Below, one piece after another: positions 1-10,980 of a stretch of 64,000 nucleotides of DNA (positions within the stretch are counted from its first letter, which is position 1; every line of letters starts with the position of its first letter). Origin of the DNA: Ficedula albicollis (taxonomy: Eukaryota > Chordata > Aves > Passeriformes > Muscicapidae). The position numbers were made by a program, and so were the translations under genes. Under the pieces are notes generated by a model. It saw only the letters and a program-made list of their open reading frames with translations, had not been told where the DNA came from and did no database searches. The DNA is taken from positions 34,940,612 to 35,004,611 of the forward strand of contig NC_021674.1 of assembly GCF_000247815.1 (NCBI RefSeq), read 5' to 3'.

Positions 1-2402
1 TTCTTCAATGTTCAGTGTTGCAATACTTTTTTCTTTCTTTTTTTTTCCAACTCTCTTTGTTTTTCATGTAATTAGATTGTTCCTTTTCTCTTATGCTTTC
101 ATTGCCCTAAAAATCCCTGATCATGTCTCTCCTTTGCTCTACATCACTTTATTTTTTGCATTTGTGCTGGACTAAAACAGGGGATAAGTTCAAAGTTGCC
201 TTTCTCCACTCCAAATCCTTCTCAACATGCTGGATTTTTGACCCTTTTTCACCCAGTTGTGCAGTCCTACCCTATGCTTCTTATTGAATGCAATAATTCT
301 TGGTTTTACAAACTTTGTTTTACCCAGTTTCATCTCCATTTTCTCATTTATGAAAAAAATGTTGCCTTCATATATGAGTTACCAAAGTTATGAATTCTAA
401 TACCAGCTCTGAACATCTTTATTCTTGCATCATCTCTTAAAATATTTTAATCAAGTAATGAGGTGAAAAATCTTTTCTATTTAAGTATAAATAAAATTCA
501 ATTAACAGCATCTTGTAAATAAACTGCTAACTTGTGCATTAGGCAGAATAAATTTTATATAAGAAGAAATGGCATTTTGAGTTATCCTTTCATTTTATTA
601 TGAAAAAGATACTGCAGTCATTCAGGTTCCCAGGATTACAAATTGACAATTGACACTGAGGAAAAAGCAAATTTATTCTGCTTTGGGCTTTTTTAAGCAA
701 AACTCTAAAGATTCCCCTGGGATTTTTGGACTAGAGACCGAATGAAAAGCTAAAATTTATTTTACTTGTCCCTAAGCCCCTGCAGAAGACACAGGCTCTT
801 CATAATTGTCATTGTTTTGTTCAGTTTAATACATATTCTCAGAGAAACCCTTGCCTTGAGCCTGGCAGAAGGGGTGGTGGTTTCCCAGGCCCAGCCAGTG
901 ACGCTGGGACCTGAAACTGAGATCCCAAGTCTGGAAAGGATTCCTCTTAACGCAAAGGCTCTTCTCACTCCTGCCCAAGCAGCAGTTAAACACTTTAAGC
1001 ATAGCAAACAACTTCAAAGAGGCAGCCTCACTCTGGAGTACCCTGCAGCCCAGCTTTGTGGAAAACCCAGGTAAATGCATCATTCCAGATACCTATAATA
1101 AATCAGAGGGGATGTTCTGAATGTCAGCCCAAGCAGCCACTCCCTGGGGTTTGTGCTAAAGCAGAAATGCCTGAACTTAACCTGGCCCCATTCATCCTGC
1201 CCTGTTTGCTTTCCTTGTAGAGCTGCAATCCCTGGCAAGCCAGGACCAGAGCAGCACAACACTGGGCTTTGGAGCAGCAGTCAGGGTGGGCTTGCACCCC
1301 AAACCTCAGGGTCTCTAGGTGTCTGTGGAGCTGCACAGGGGCTGAAAAAGAGTCTGATGGTGCTTAAGGGCTGCTCTTAGGAATCCAAGTCAGCATGTAG
1401 GTACAGGCATCCTGAGTGTGGAATAATTCACAAAAATGACCTGTTTTCCAGGATGCTAAAGGCTACTTGACAAAGCATGACTTAAGTATCTTCAACTTGG
1501 CCTGATATACACAAGAATCTCAAAGTAAAAACATTTCTGGCATGGTCATCAGCACTTTTAAATAGGGTTTGGAACAATCAACATTTTGTTGTGTTCCCAG
1601 AAGACAAGCCTGTTGCCTTCTGTTTAATGAGTGCCAGTTCTAATACTGTGACTGTTTTTTCCTGAGCAATTGTGAACACCCACCTAAAATCTGAGGATGT
1701 TGTTGTTTTCAGAAACCAATGTTTCTGAGGGAAACCAGATTTGTTTTTTTTTCCTCCGGTCTAACTTGCTCAAAAGAAAATAAGTGTTGCAAGTGCTTTA
1801 GTGCCATAAGTAAAGCTCTGGAAACCTAACACTGGTACTGAACTTTTCCACCCCATAAAAGTCTAGATTCTCAACCACAAAGAATAAAACTTGTTTTTAG
1901 GTTAACAATGCATGCTGAAGACTTTTGTTGCTGGGAATTCGCTGAGGTAAATTCCCTTGAGAATAAGGCACACACTGAAAAAGAGGACAGACAGAATAAT
2001 TTTTTTCTGTATTTACCAAGTAATTGAGTATTTTCTCAGTGTTTTGAAAAGTCAAGTAGTTATATGGTTGGATTTTGCTAGTCATTGACTTTGGGATTAA
2101 CTGATTTCTCATATACAGTATTTCTCAGGTTCTTATGACTTATGTATAGTCTGTATTGATTTCCTCTATATTTAATCAAAATTTCTCATGTCAGATGTTT
2201 TTGCTGTCTGATAGTTTCAGCAAGAAGTAGACTTATCACAAACCTATGTCTCCTTAGAATGCAGCCCTCCCTTCCACTGGTAATGTAATGTTATAAAATA
2301 ACAGTGATTAGTCTCTGTCACTGTAAAGCACTTAACCCATTTTTGCCAATCCAGCCTTGGTTTCCATGGAAACAGAAGATAGTAACACAGAAGACAGATT
2401 TC
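1..2402. other. AT-rich sequence without recognisable gene
   Basis: Unique, AT-rich DNA with no repeat family, RNA gene or exon that I can recognise. Open frames around 762-1380 overlap on both strands, are about 60-100 codons, and match no family I know. A good splice-acceptor-like pyrimidine tract ends in TAG at 1218-1220, but no convincing donor follows it. The last bases run into the T tract that opens the poly-C block. Confidence 0.6.
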
Positions 2403-2646
<244 letters not shown>

Positions 2647-3633
2647 GTTGAATGTCAGTTGTCTTCAAACTTCATTCACAAATCTCTCCTTCCTCCACAT
2701 TTTTTCCCTTAAACTTATAGATTTTAGGGTTCAGGAAGATTCAATCATCTGGTTTTCATTTTGTTTCAACTGGCTTTAAATAAAATTTGTGGCCAGCAAA
2801 ATTTAAGGAAATGATAGACTTGGACATTGGAGTCCTGAGTTAATTCACAAAATTGTCTGAAGTCATTTTCTCAGAGATAAAATGAAGCTTTAGTGGAGCC
2901 TGTTGCTGCTGTAATTGATCAGGAGAGGTAAAAGCCATTACCTAGATATTTCCACTTTTACCATTTTAAGATACAAGTGTAAAGACGATTAGAAGTATAC
3001 ACAGATAAATTAGATTTGGGTTATATGTCTTTAGATGGAGGGGTTTAGCCTTTCTGAGAAAATGGAGATATTTTTTTAAAGCCCTTTGAAATATATTAAT
3101 ATCTCACCCTACTGCATTAAGGACACTTGAAAGGATATCTTATCAATTAGATTGTCTTGACTTTAGGTGAGGTTGAGAAGGCATGTGTTAAAATTTTAAA
3201 AATTAAATTAAATATATCAGATCAAACCAGCTGCCTGTCTATGTAGACAAATAGTTCTAGAGGTCACAAAGGTGAACTAGCTACAAAGCATTATTTAACA
3301 CAGTCTTGCTAAAGATAAGTACTATACTCCAAGAATAAAGAAGCTGAGCTTCTTTTCCATGCAAAGCTGGTTCATGAATAAAAATGTAATTTTTTCATCA
3401 ATTTTCTTTTTACAAGTAATTTTGTGACAAAAGCTATGGGTGACAAATGAGATACCCAAAATAACCAATTCACAACATTTTCTGTTCAAAGGATGACTGA
3501 TCATATAAATCACTTACAGAATAGGCTGCCATGCTACACAAACAATGAGACAGGTCTCTCTAAAACAGAGGAGACTGATTGCTTCTTGTGGTTTTATTCT
3601 TTTCTAATTTGGAAATATATAAGAGATAGAACA
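2647..3633. other. AT-rich sequence, nothing recognised
   Basis: Unique AT-rich DNA with no transposon, RNA or exon signature. Small open frames on both strands have no recognisable similarity. Confidence 0.6.
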
Positions 3634-3698
3634 GAACATGAACATGAACATGAACATGAACATGAACATGAACATGAACATGAACATGAACATGAACA
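3634..3698. repeat. Hexanucleotide microsatellite (GAACAT)n
   Basis: A perfect array of about 10.8 copies of GAACAT, equivalently CATGAA. Because the unit is a multiple of three, every frame stays open: one plus frame reads as alternating His-Glu, one minus frame as alternating Met-Phe. The short open frames here are therefore by-products. The absence of interruptions suggests a young, length-variable locus. Confidence 0.97.
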
Positions 3699-6600
3699 GG
3701 GAGGGTGAAAAAGTCCATTTATAACATACTCTTTCCCCCTCCATATTTTTAAAAAGCATTGTGGCCTGTGGAAGCCAAGAAGGCTCATAGGTTTTTCCAT
3801 CACCTCTCTTATTATCTGTGTTGTGTACTATATGGGAATGCTCACTGTGAACTCGTGTTTCTCTGAGACAGGTATAGCTGTTCCTGCCTTGAAAGGCTGA
3901 TGACTTTGATTTCATGAACATCACCTCAGACCTCGTGTGCTGTGATTTGTCTGTTATTGTTGTAAAGTTGTTTATTTCCATTCCTGACAGGGTAAAATAA
4001 ACCAACATAGTCAATATAAATATGCATTTTTTACATCCCCAAACAGTAACTTATTTTCATATCTGTGCATGTTGCTCCATAAACAGAACACTGTGACACT
4101 TTATCCTTGTTTCACCACTGCTAGAGAAAACAATCATGTTAAAAGTCTGCTCAGGCTCCCAGTGCTCACTGGAGGCAGCTGCTCTAGGCACAGCAGCACA
4201 GGCAGCCCAGCACTTCAGCAATGCACAAAGCAGCACATCCTCTCCACAGGTGGCAGTTTTGGAATACCTCAGATTCTTCCTTTGTTTTCCTGGGGGAGAC
4301 TTACAGAATACACTGCTCTAGACTTGCCTTCCCATTCCTTCCACCACAGTGCCTTCTGCACGTCAGAGTCCCTCCAGCCACCACTGATTTCTGCATTTAC
4401 TGAGAGCCATGGTGCTGCCCAGCTGCCAGCAGTGGAGCAAGAGTCTCACCACCCACAGGCAGCTCCTGGCTCAGCACAGAGAGACCTCTTTGGCACCTCC
4501 AGAGATGCCTCAAACCCCAGGGGTGACCAGGAGCATAACTCAGCACTGTGACCCTGGCCATTTCTCAGATGTCTGAGAAACTCACTGGCCTCCACAGCAG
4601 GTACCACCAAGGTTTAAGCAGCATTGTCATTTATTTACATCATTAACAGCATCACTTTGTTAGCACAGTCGTTCTCATTGCTGATGGGATGCTGCTTCTC
4701 ATACCCCTGTCCCTAACTGTTTTAGTCACCCTTCAACTGTGCATTAGGAGTGAAATAATTGCTGTTTCTGACAAACAAAATAAAATTTGTGTCCCAAATT
4801 TATTTATAAAGAGAACAACTATCTGACAAATGTTCAGAGATTTTTATTTTGTTATACCATTATATCCCCATGGACTTTTTACTGGGACCACCAATTAACT
4901 TCACAGAGACAAATGAGAAACAAAGATAGGTTTTTTGCTGCTGTCACCATGGGACCCATTTTAGTTAATAACGTAACAGGGAAACCTTCCAGGTCTTTTT
5001 CCCAATTCTCTCAGCTGTCTAGACCCACAAACTTGATTTTACCAGAGTAAAGACTTCATCAAATATATTTATTTTCTTCCGCAACAACTAAGAATAACAG
5101 TTGGCTCAGCTAAAATGAGCCCAGAGTTTGACATAAGCTGATATCATAAAGGGAACCATCCCTGATCCAATTCTTTCTTTTCACATTTCTTGATTTACAA
5201 GAAGTAGGATGCCTTTAGGAAGTAATACCGTGGTATCTTTACAATAATTGTTGTGCAGCAGTATTACAGAGTGCAATTTTCTGGAACAGGTTCTTATGGT
5301 CTCTTCCTTCAAGTAATACAAAAGCAATTTATAGAAATAAAAGTATAAAGAGGATTTGAGAGATTACTTCACCCATTTTTGAATCAAGGCGAAGTGGGAT
5401 TTTATGGAACCACATGGGGGCAGGTAAATATGGCACAATGATGTCCATAACAAAAACTGCTAAAGGGAAGTGACTATCACATTATAATGCATTTTCAAGT
5501 GTTTCAGTGGAAGTTTTTATCTTAATATTATCACAGTCTTGATACATTAAAACTTGTACTGTTTGGTGTAGGTTGTATTTTTATTTAGCTAAATCTTAAA
5601 GCCAGGGGAAATATAGCTACAGGACTTAGTAAAAAATAATATGCAGAATGTAGATTTAAAACAAAGACAGTAGTACTGATTGAAAATGTATAATTTGAAG
5701 TAATTAACAATTTAATTTGTATATTGTGAGATATATATGTATTTTATGTACTTTTCTGCAGCTACCTAGATTTGAAAGAGAAATTAGTAAAGCAACTTAA
5801 AATCAAAATTAATGCCAAGATTTAGGTTTTAATGCCACCATAATTTTTATATTATAATAAATCTAAAAATTTCTAATATATCTGTAAAATAAACTTGCAT
5901 TTGATTGTTTCTTATCATGAAATCATAACATTTTACCTGATGAGTACTCAGTACTCTGATTCCTTTTCTTTATTATCCTTGTTTAAAGTACTTACAACAT
6001 GAATGGTTATAAATCTCTGGTGGCTCAAAGCTTATCCTACAAGGGTTTTAACAGAGGAATTTCAGTACTGTGTGTTACGAGAACAGCCTGCTGAAAACTC
6101 ATGCCAAGTTATGAACAATCTTTCCCAAAGGATATCAGTTTTCCATCACAACTCCCTTGTGATTTTCAGAAGTCAGTACGTGCTTTAAATTTTGGCTCTG
6201 TGAATGACTTTGTTTTCTGTTCTGGCTTGTGGGATCCATTTTTCACACTCCCCTAACCTTCTTGGGTAAACTGTGTGAAAGATAATTTAGGCTGGCAGCT
6301 CTCTAATACTCCACCCAATACATTTCTGCAGCACCTGTGCTCTGTCCTTGCCCAATAATCTGCCTGAAAATTTTAACAATTAGGCGTGCCTCCATGATTT
6401 GAATTTAGAAAGGAAGGAATGAGTTTCCAGAAAGTAGGACATCTATGTGCACAGGGAGGACTGAAACACTGGTGCCCTCCAAGGATGTTTAATTCCTACA
6501 AGCAGCCCTAATTAGTGGGAGTAAACAGAAAAAAAAGGCAGCAGGGTGGACATCTAGTGCAGCTTCACTATCTCTACCTCTTCAAAATGTAACTTGCAGG

Positions 6601-7173
6601 CAAAATCTGTAAACTGAATATAGATTGTAAAACCCTAAACTCTAAGTTTTCTACTATGTGGTATTATGTACTTTTATTCAAACTACACACTCATAATCCC
6701 AGTTTTATTGTTCAATTTTGGAAGCTTTTTCTATGTCCTCAGGTTAAATGCAGTGTTTTCTGGTGGTCAGTGCCTGTCAGCACAGAAAGTTTAAAATTCT
6801 CGGTGACAAGGGTTCCAACAAGCAGTAAACCTCCTGTGTCCTAATGGATCATGATGTGAAGAACACAACACTTTGACGATTTCCTTCTATGTCCAAACAA
6901 ACTCCATCTTCTGTTCCTGTGCATGTTTAAACTGAAAAGGCATTTAGCAGTTCATAAACCAGAAAACTTGACCATTAGTTCCTGTACTGCTACAGTAATG
7001 GTGCCTCATGTGCTATGAAATTACTTCTACAGGAGTCAAACTACCATTTATAAAGAAACTGTGTGCACATAGTGACAGCCAGCAACTATCAGAAGAGAAA
7101 AAGGAAGGTTGAAGAGTATTTATCCTCTGAGTGTGATATCAGCCAGCTTGGAGCAAGTGTCAGAAGTGCTGAC
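3699..7173. other. Non-coding sequence, nothing recognised
   Basis: Mostly unique AT-rich DNA. A patch of higher GC at about 4130-4620 holds a 160-codon frame without an ATG start, and I recognise no protein in it. No CR1, LTR or structural RNA signature was found. The stretch ends directly at the first copy of the 393-bp tandem duplication. Confidence 0.55.
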
Positions 7174-7958
7174 ATATCACAAACACATTAATTTCTATCT
7201 GAGGTTGAACAATTCTGATCTCAGTTGTTCTGCTTCCAAGTTTCCCACACTGAAGGCTGTTATGCCTTTAAAGACTGTATGTCACATTATTTTATTTCTC
7301 TCCCACTGAGGACTTAGAGATTTGTGACCAAATTGTCATTTTAGCCTAAGAGAGAATATTTTGTAATTAATTAGGCACAATTAATCTCCCCCAACTTGTC
7401 CTATTTCTTGTGATGCAGCAGCAGAAGACCCACAGCTTCTAAACTGCCCTCCCTTCTCATGGAAAACCTGCTGAAGAGTATGAAACCAATTGCAAATGAG
7501 AATTACTGTGTTGTGCTTCTGATTGCTACTCTCTAGTTTGTGCTCTTTTATTCATCCCAGGATAAGATATCACAAACACATTAATTTCTATCTGAGGTTG
7601 AACAATTCTGATCTCAGTTGTTCTGCTTCCAAGTTTCCCACACTGAAGGCTGTTATGCCTTTAAAGACTGTATGTCACATTATTTTATTTCTCTCCCACT
7701 GAGGACTTAGAGATTTGTGACCAAATTGTCATTTTAGCCTAAGAGAGAATATTTTGTAATTAATTAGGCACAATTAATCTCCCCCAACTTGTCCTATTTC
7801 TTGTGATGCAGCAGCAGAAGACCCACAGCTTCTAAACTGCCCTCCCTTCTCATGGAAAACCTGCTGAAGAGTATGAAACCAATTGCAAATGAGAATTACT
7901 GTGTTGTGCTTCTGATTGCTGCTCTCTAGTTTGTCCTCTTTTATTCATCCCAGGATAA
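7174..7958. repeat. 393-bp tandem duplication (two copies)
   Basis: Copy 1 is 7174-7566 and copy 2 is 7567-7958, head to tail at a period of 393 bp. I see only about two internal substitutions (an A/G and a G/C change, in copy 2 near 7921 and 7937), so identity is above 99%. The unit contains a homeodomain-type AT core, TAATTAATTA, at 7364-7373 and again at 7757-7766, next to a further ATTAAT. It is not a recognised transposon. It could be a recent local segmental duplication, possibly of a regulatory element. Confidence 0.95.
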
Positions 7959-8139
7959 AAAACGCATGATAACACGTGAAACAAAGCATTTTGCTTGGGA
8001 AAATAATTATAAACAAGTACGACCTCGCTGGGGGTTAGGTTTCTTTCCTTTTGTTCCTTTTTACTTACAGAATTTTTTCCCCATAAGTTGCTAGGAAGCA
8101 CTAACAACTGGGTACTTGAAAAAAACAGAAGTGGCCAAG

Positions 8140-8629
8140 CTCAGGGGAGGAGCACAGGTGGTTGCACTTCTCTTACCTGGAGTTTCTCTCCGAGGAGCAG
8201 GAGATAAGGTGAGAATTGGGTAGGTAATGGACAGGGGCACCTGTAGCTCTCTCACTCTCAGCTTTGGAGGGAGATGGTCAGAGCTTCTGCTTGAGGAAGG
8301 GAATTTGCTGCTGCCGGAGCCCAGCCTGGAGCTGCTGCTCCTGCCGTGGGGTGAGTCTCTGCTTGTGAGAGCAGCCACTGACCTGGGACCTTATTATCAC
8401 CCATCTCACTAAGAGAGGGACTTATCCCCATCCGCTCAGGTGCCCAGGATCCTGAGCCTCCCTGCCCTGCTCGGAGCGAGCCATCGCTGCCCTCCAATCT
8501 TTCGGCACCGCTCTGGGTTTCTCTACTCTGTACCCTGCACTGCCTTGCCCTTCAGGACATCCAGCAGTTCCAGCTACTGCCATGGAATTCTCTCATACAT
8601 GTCACCCAGCAGCCCAGGATCTTTAGCTC
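8140..8629 (+). mobile_element. 5' part of an older LTR split by a younger LTR (tentative)
   Basis: Base composition changes to GC-rich here, unlike the AT-rich DNA on either side, and continues up to the target site AGCTC at 8625-8629 where the solo LTR begins. Across the insertion, 9353-9652 is clearly an LTR 3' end, so this stretch is the best candidate for the 5' part of the same older LTR. I could not find its left end or a target duplication for it, so the start is approximate. A donor-like site on the minus strand at about 8177 is present but unsupported. Confidence 0.4.
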
Positions 8630-9352
8630 TGTGTTGGGTTGATGTGGCCAGAAATGTGTGTTCCATCACCATCTGTTGAAGCCGGGTGGGGCAGTGATTC
8701 CTTATCTTTGTGGCACACATTATCTGCTAATGGGCCATCTTTAAGACAAGACTGGGCAATCGTCTTTATATTTTCCACCACCCATCCTCCCTCCAGGAAG
8801 ATATCATCTGCTGATAATGGGCCATTGAGTCCCACTGTATGACTGATAAAATTACATCATCCCGTTGGAGATGCTGCAGCCAGGGGGAGGAACCAAGTCT
8901 TTCCTACCTAGATAAAAACTGAGATTTTGGATAGCAAGATACCTTCTTTCCACCAGATTCCAGAGGAAAACCGGACCTTTCCACATCATCCCTGGATCTT
9001 CAGAGGAAAACTGCACCTTTCTACAGGAGCACTGCTCCAGCTGAACCAAATCTGCCCCTGCAGGAGGACTGGAGTCACCATTTAATGGGACTGCTACCAA
9101 CATCCTGACTGACTGATGGGATGTCAGGCTGTATTCTCACTCTGTCAGGGTTGGGATTATTCTTTGTAATACTGTACTTCTATTTTAATTTTCCTAGTAA
9201 AGAACTGTTATTCCTAATTCCCATACCTTTGCCTGAGAGCCCCTTAATTTCAAAATTATAACAATAATTTGTAGGGAAGGGGTTTACATTCTCTGTTTCA
9301 AAAAGAAGCTTCTGACTTTATTGGCAGACACCTGTCCTTCAAACCAGGACAA
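8630..9352 (+). mobile_element. Solo LTR of an ERVL-like avian endogenous retrovirus
   Basis: A 723-bp element opening with TGTGTTGGGTTGATG and closing with CCAGGACA, so it has the 5'-TG...CA-3' ends of an LTR. It is flanked by a perfect 5-bp direct repeat, AGCTC, at 8625-8629 and 9353-9357. Five-base duplications are usual for ERVL-type elements in birds, which is the basis for that class; the exact family is not named. A possible TATA motif (GATAAAAA) lies near 8911, and an AGTAAA polyadenylation-type signal at 9196-9201. No primer-binding site, gag, pol or env follows, so this is a solo LTR left by recombination between two LTRs. A 40-bp imperfect internal repeat is listed separately. Confidence 0.88.
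8961..9024 (+). repeat. 40-bp-period imperfect repeat inside the solo LTR
   Basis: CAGAGGAAAA followed by a C/T-rich 'ACCTTTC' segment occurs at 8961 and again at 9001, about 80-85% alike over 24 bases. Internal repeats in LTR U3 regions often duplicate enhancer sites; that role is an inference here. Confidence 0.7.
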
Positions 9353-9652
9353 GCTCATTCCTGCCATTCCATCTTGGCACTCCTCAGAGTCCTGCAGGGG
9401 CACCGGGATTGACGACCCCAGGGGTTGTGAAACAAAACCTCTCCTACATCCTTCCCTCCTCAGCCCAGGAGGCTGTCACAGGGTCCTTGGTTCTATTTCT
9501 TATTAATTCCATTGTTGTTGTTTTGTTTGCCTTGTTATACATACTGGTAAACTGTTATTCCTATCCTCATATCTTTACCTCAATTTCAAAATTGTAATAA
9601 TTTGGAGGGAATGGATTTACCTTAGCAGACACCCATCTTTTAAACCAAGACA
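9353..9652 (+). mobile_element. 3' end of the older, related LTR
   Basis: The final 170 bases parallel the end of the solo LTR: 'AAACTGTTATTCCTA', 'TTTCAAAATTGTAATAATTTG', a short GA-rich stretch and 'GCAGACACC...AAACCAAGACA'. The terminal CA is at 9651-9652. The younger LTR was inserted in it after AGCTC. Its polyadenylation-type signal corresponds to a GGTAAAC sequence, so it appears degraded. No matching target duplication for the outer element was found. Confidence 0.7.
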
Positions 9653-10929
9653 GATCTGAAAAAAATACTGAGGAAATTATTGGCAACTTGTAGATTTTTT
9701 TAAAATGTTTTGGTAGTACTACTGGAGTTTTCTTCAATCATTCTTCTTTTGTTTTTTTTCTGGCCTGCCAGTCTGTAATTTATTTATTGCCTACAATCCA
9801 AACAGCAAAAACAAACCCAAAAAATAAAACTGAAAGAAATAGGTACTTCTAACCCATGATAAGAGCACCCTGTAAATTTTGGATTAAATTAAATGTTTGC
9901 AGTTATTAATAGGTTTCATTAGTGCACAAAAAATTACTCAAAATTCATAAACTATCTACAAACTGACTTTTTTTTACCTGAATGATTTAATTATCAGCCT
10001 TTGTTAAAATTGTGCAAGTAATTAAACTATAATTCAAAGGTGAATCCTTCACCCTCACCTTTGATGGAGCATGTCCTTCATGTTTCATTTACATTTTGTT
10101 GGGATCTAAAGTCATTGTGGCTATGTTTGCCTATTGTCTCTATTTCTACTACATTTTCCTCTTTTTTCCTTCATTATCTTTTAAATATATCATAGTTTGA
10201 TACATAAACATATATTCATATATATGTATATATATATTTATACATATACATAAATTCAGAAAACAAGCTTTGGGCTATTTTGCTGTAAATGTTCTATTTC
10301 AGAGAAGCTAGAACACTTTGATGTGGTTCCTTTAAATAAATAATTTCAGAAATATGACTTTTAAAAAAATATAAGAAAATATGGGTAGTTAATCAACTTT
10401 CTGGCACAAAAGAAGGAAGAAAAATGAAAAACAAAATTTTACCTTCAGGAAGGAACTTTTTATCTTTTGGTTTTTAGAATATTTGAATTTTAGAAATAAA
10501 TTTTAAAATGTGCCTCTTATTTCTACTTCTTGTTTAGACAAAGTGTGTTAATTGGTTTTCTTTCCAGAAATCACCTTCCATGCCATGAGAACATATGTAA
10601 TATCAAGCATGTACTTGAAATTCCCTGAATGAGAGGCTCATTAATAGAGTTTTAAATTTTATTAATTAGTTCCTGTAATTGGGCCATCTGTCACAAGGAG
10701 ATGAAAAGCTATGTGAAAAGAGTCACTCATTTGTGAATGGGGAAATACTTTTTAGTCTTTTTACTGTTAATGCCAATATAATTTCCAGAGAGAAGAATTT
10801 TTTCCTCTGGTACCTGCCACTTCCACTCAGAGGAGATATGTAGCAGAAAGGCAGATGCTGTTAGAGAAATACCAGAATGTTCTCATTTCACATTGTTCCT
10901 TGAAACAAAAATCCTCATTCTGTATCAGG
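9653..10929. other. AT-rich sequence, nothing recognised
   Basis: Very AT-rich DNA. An alternating purine-pyrimidine AT stretch at about 10195-10257 (repeated ATATAT and ATACATAT) may be a minor microsatellite. No gene or transposon recognised. Confidence 0.6.
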
Positions 10930-10980
10930 GAATCATAGAGGTTGAAAAAGACCATTCAGGCCATTGACTCCAACTGTAAA
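10930..10980 (-). mobile_element. CR1 LINE fragment (3' end)
   Basis: In plus-strand reading the bases 'GAATCATAGAGGTTGAAAAAG' then 'ACCATTCAGG...CCAACTG' are the reverse complement of the avian CR1 3' end, so the element lies on the minus strand. Only about 50 bases are recognisable and no coding part remains. This is a dead 5'-truncated copy, the usual fate of CR1 in birds. Confidence 0.8.

Noticed and set aside
4069..4551. 160-codon plus-strand frame
   Set aside because: It has no ATG at its reported start, overlaps other frames in a GC-richer patch, and contains no recognisable domain.
8091..8378. Minus-strand frame with a good donor site (CCAG/GTAAGAG) at about 8177
   Set aside because: It lies in the presumed LTR remnant, and a matching acceptor and coding signal are not convincing.
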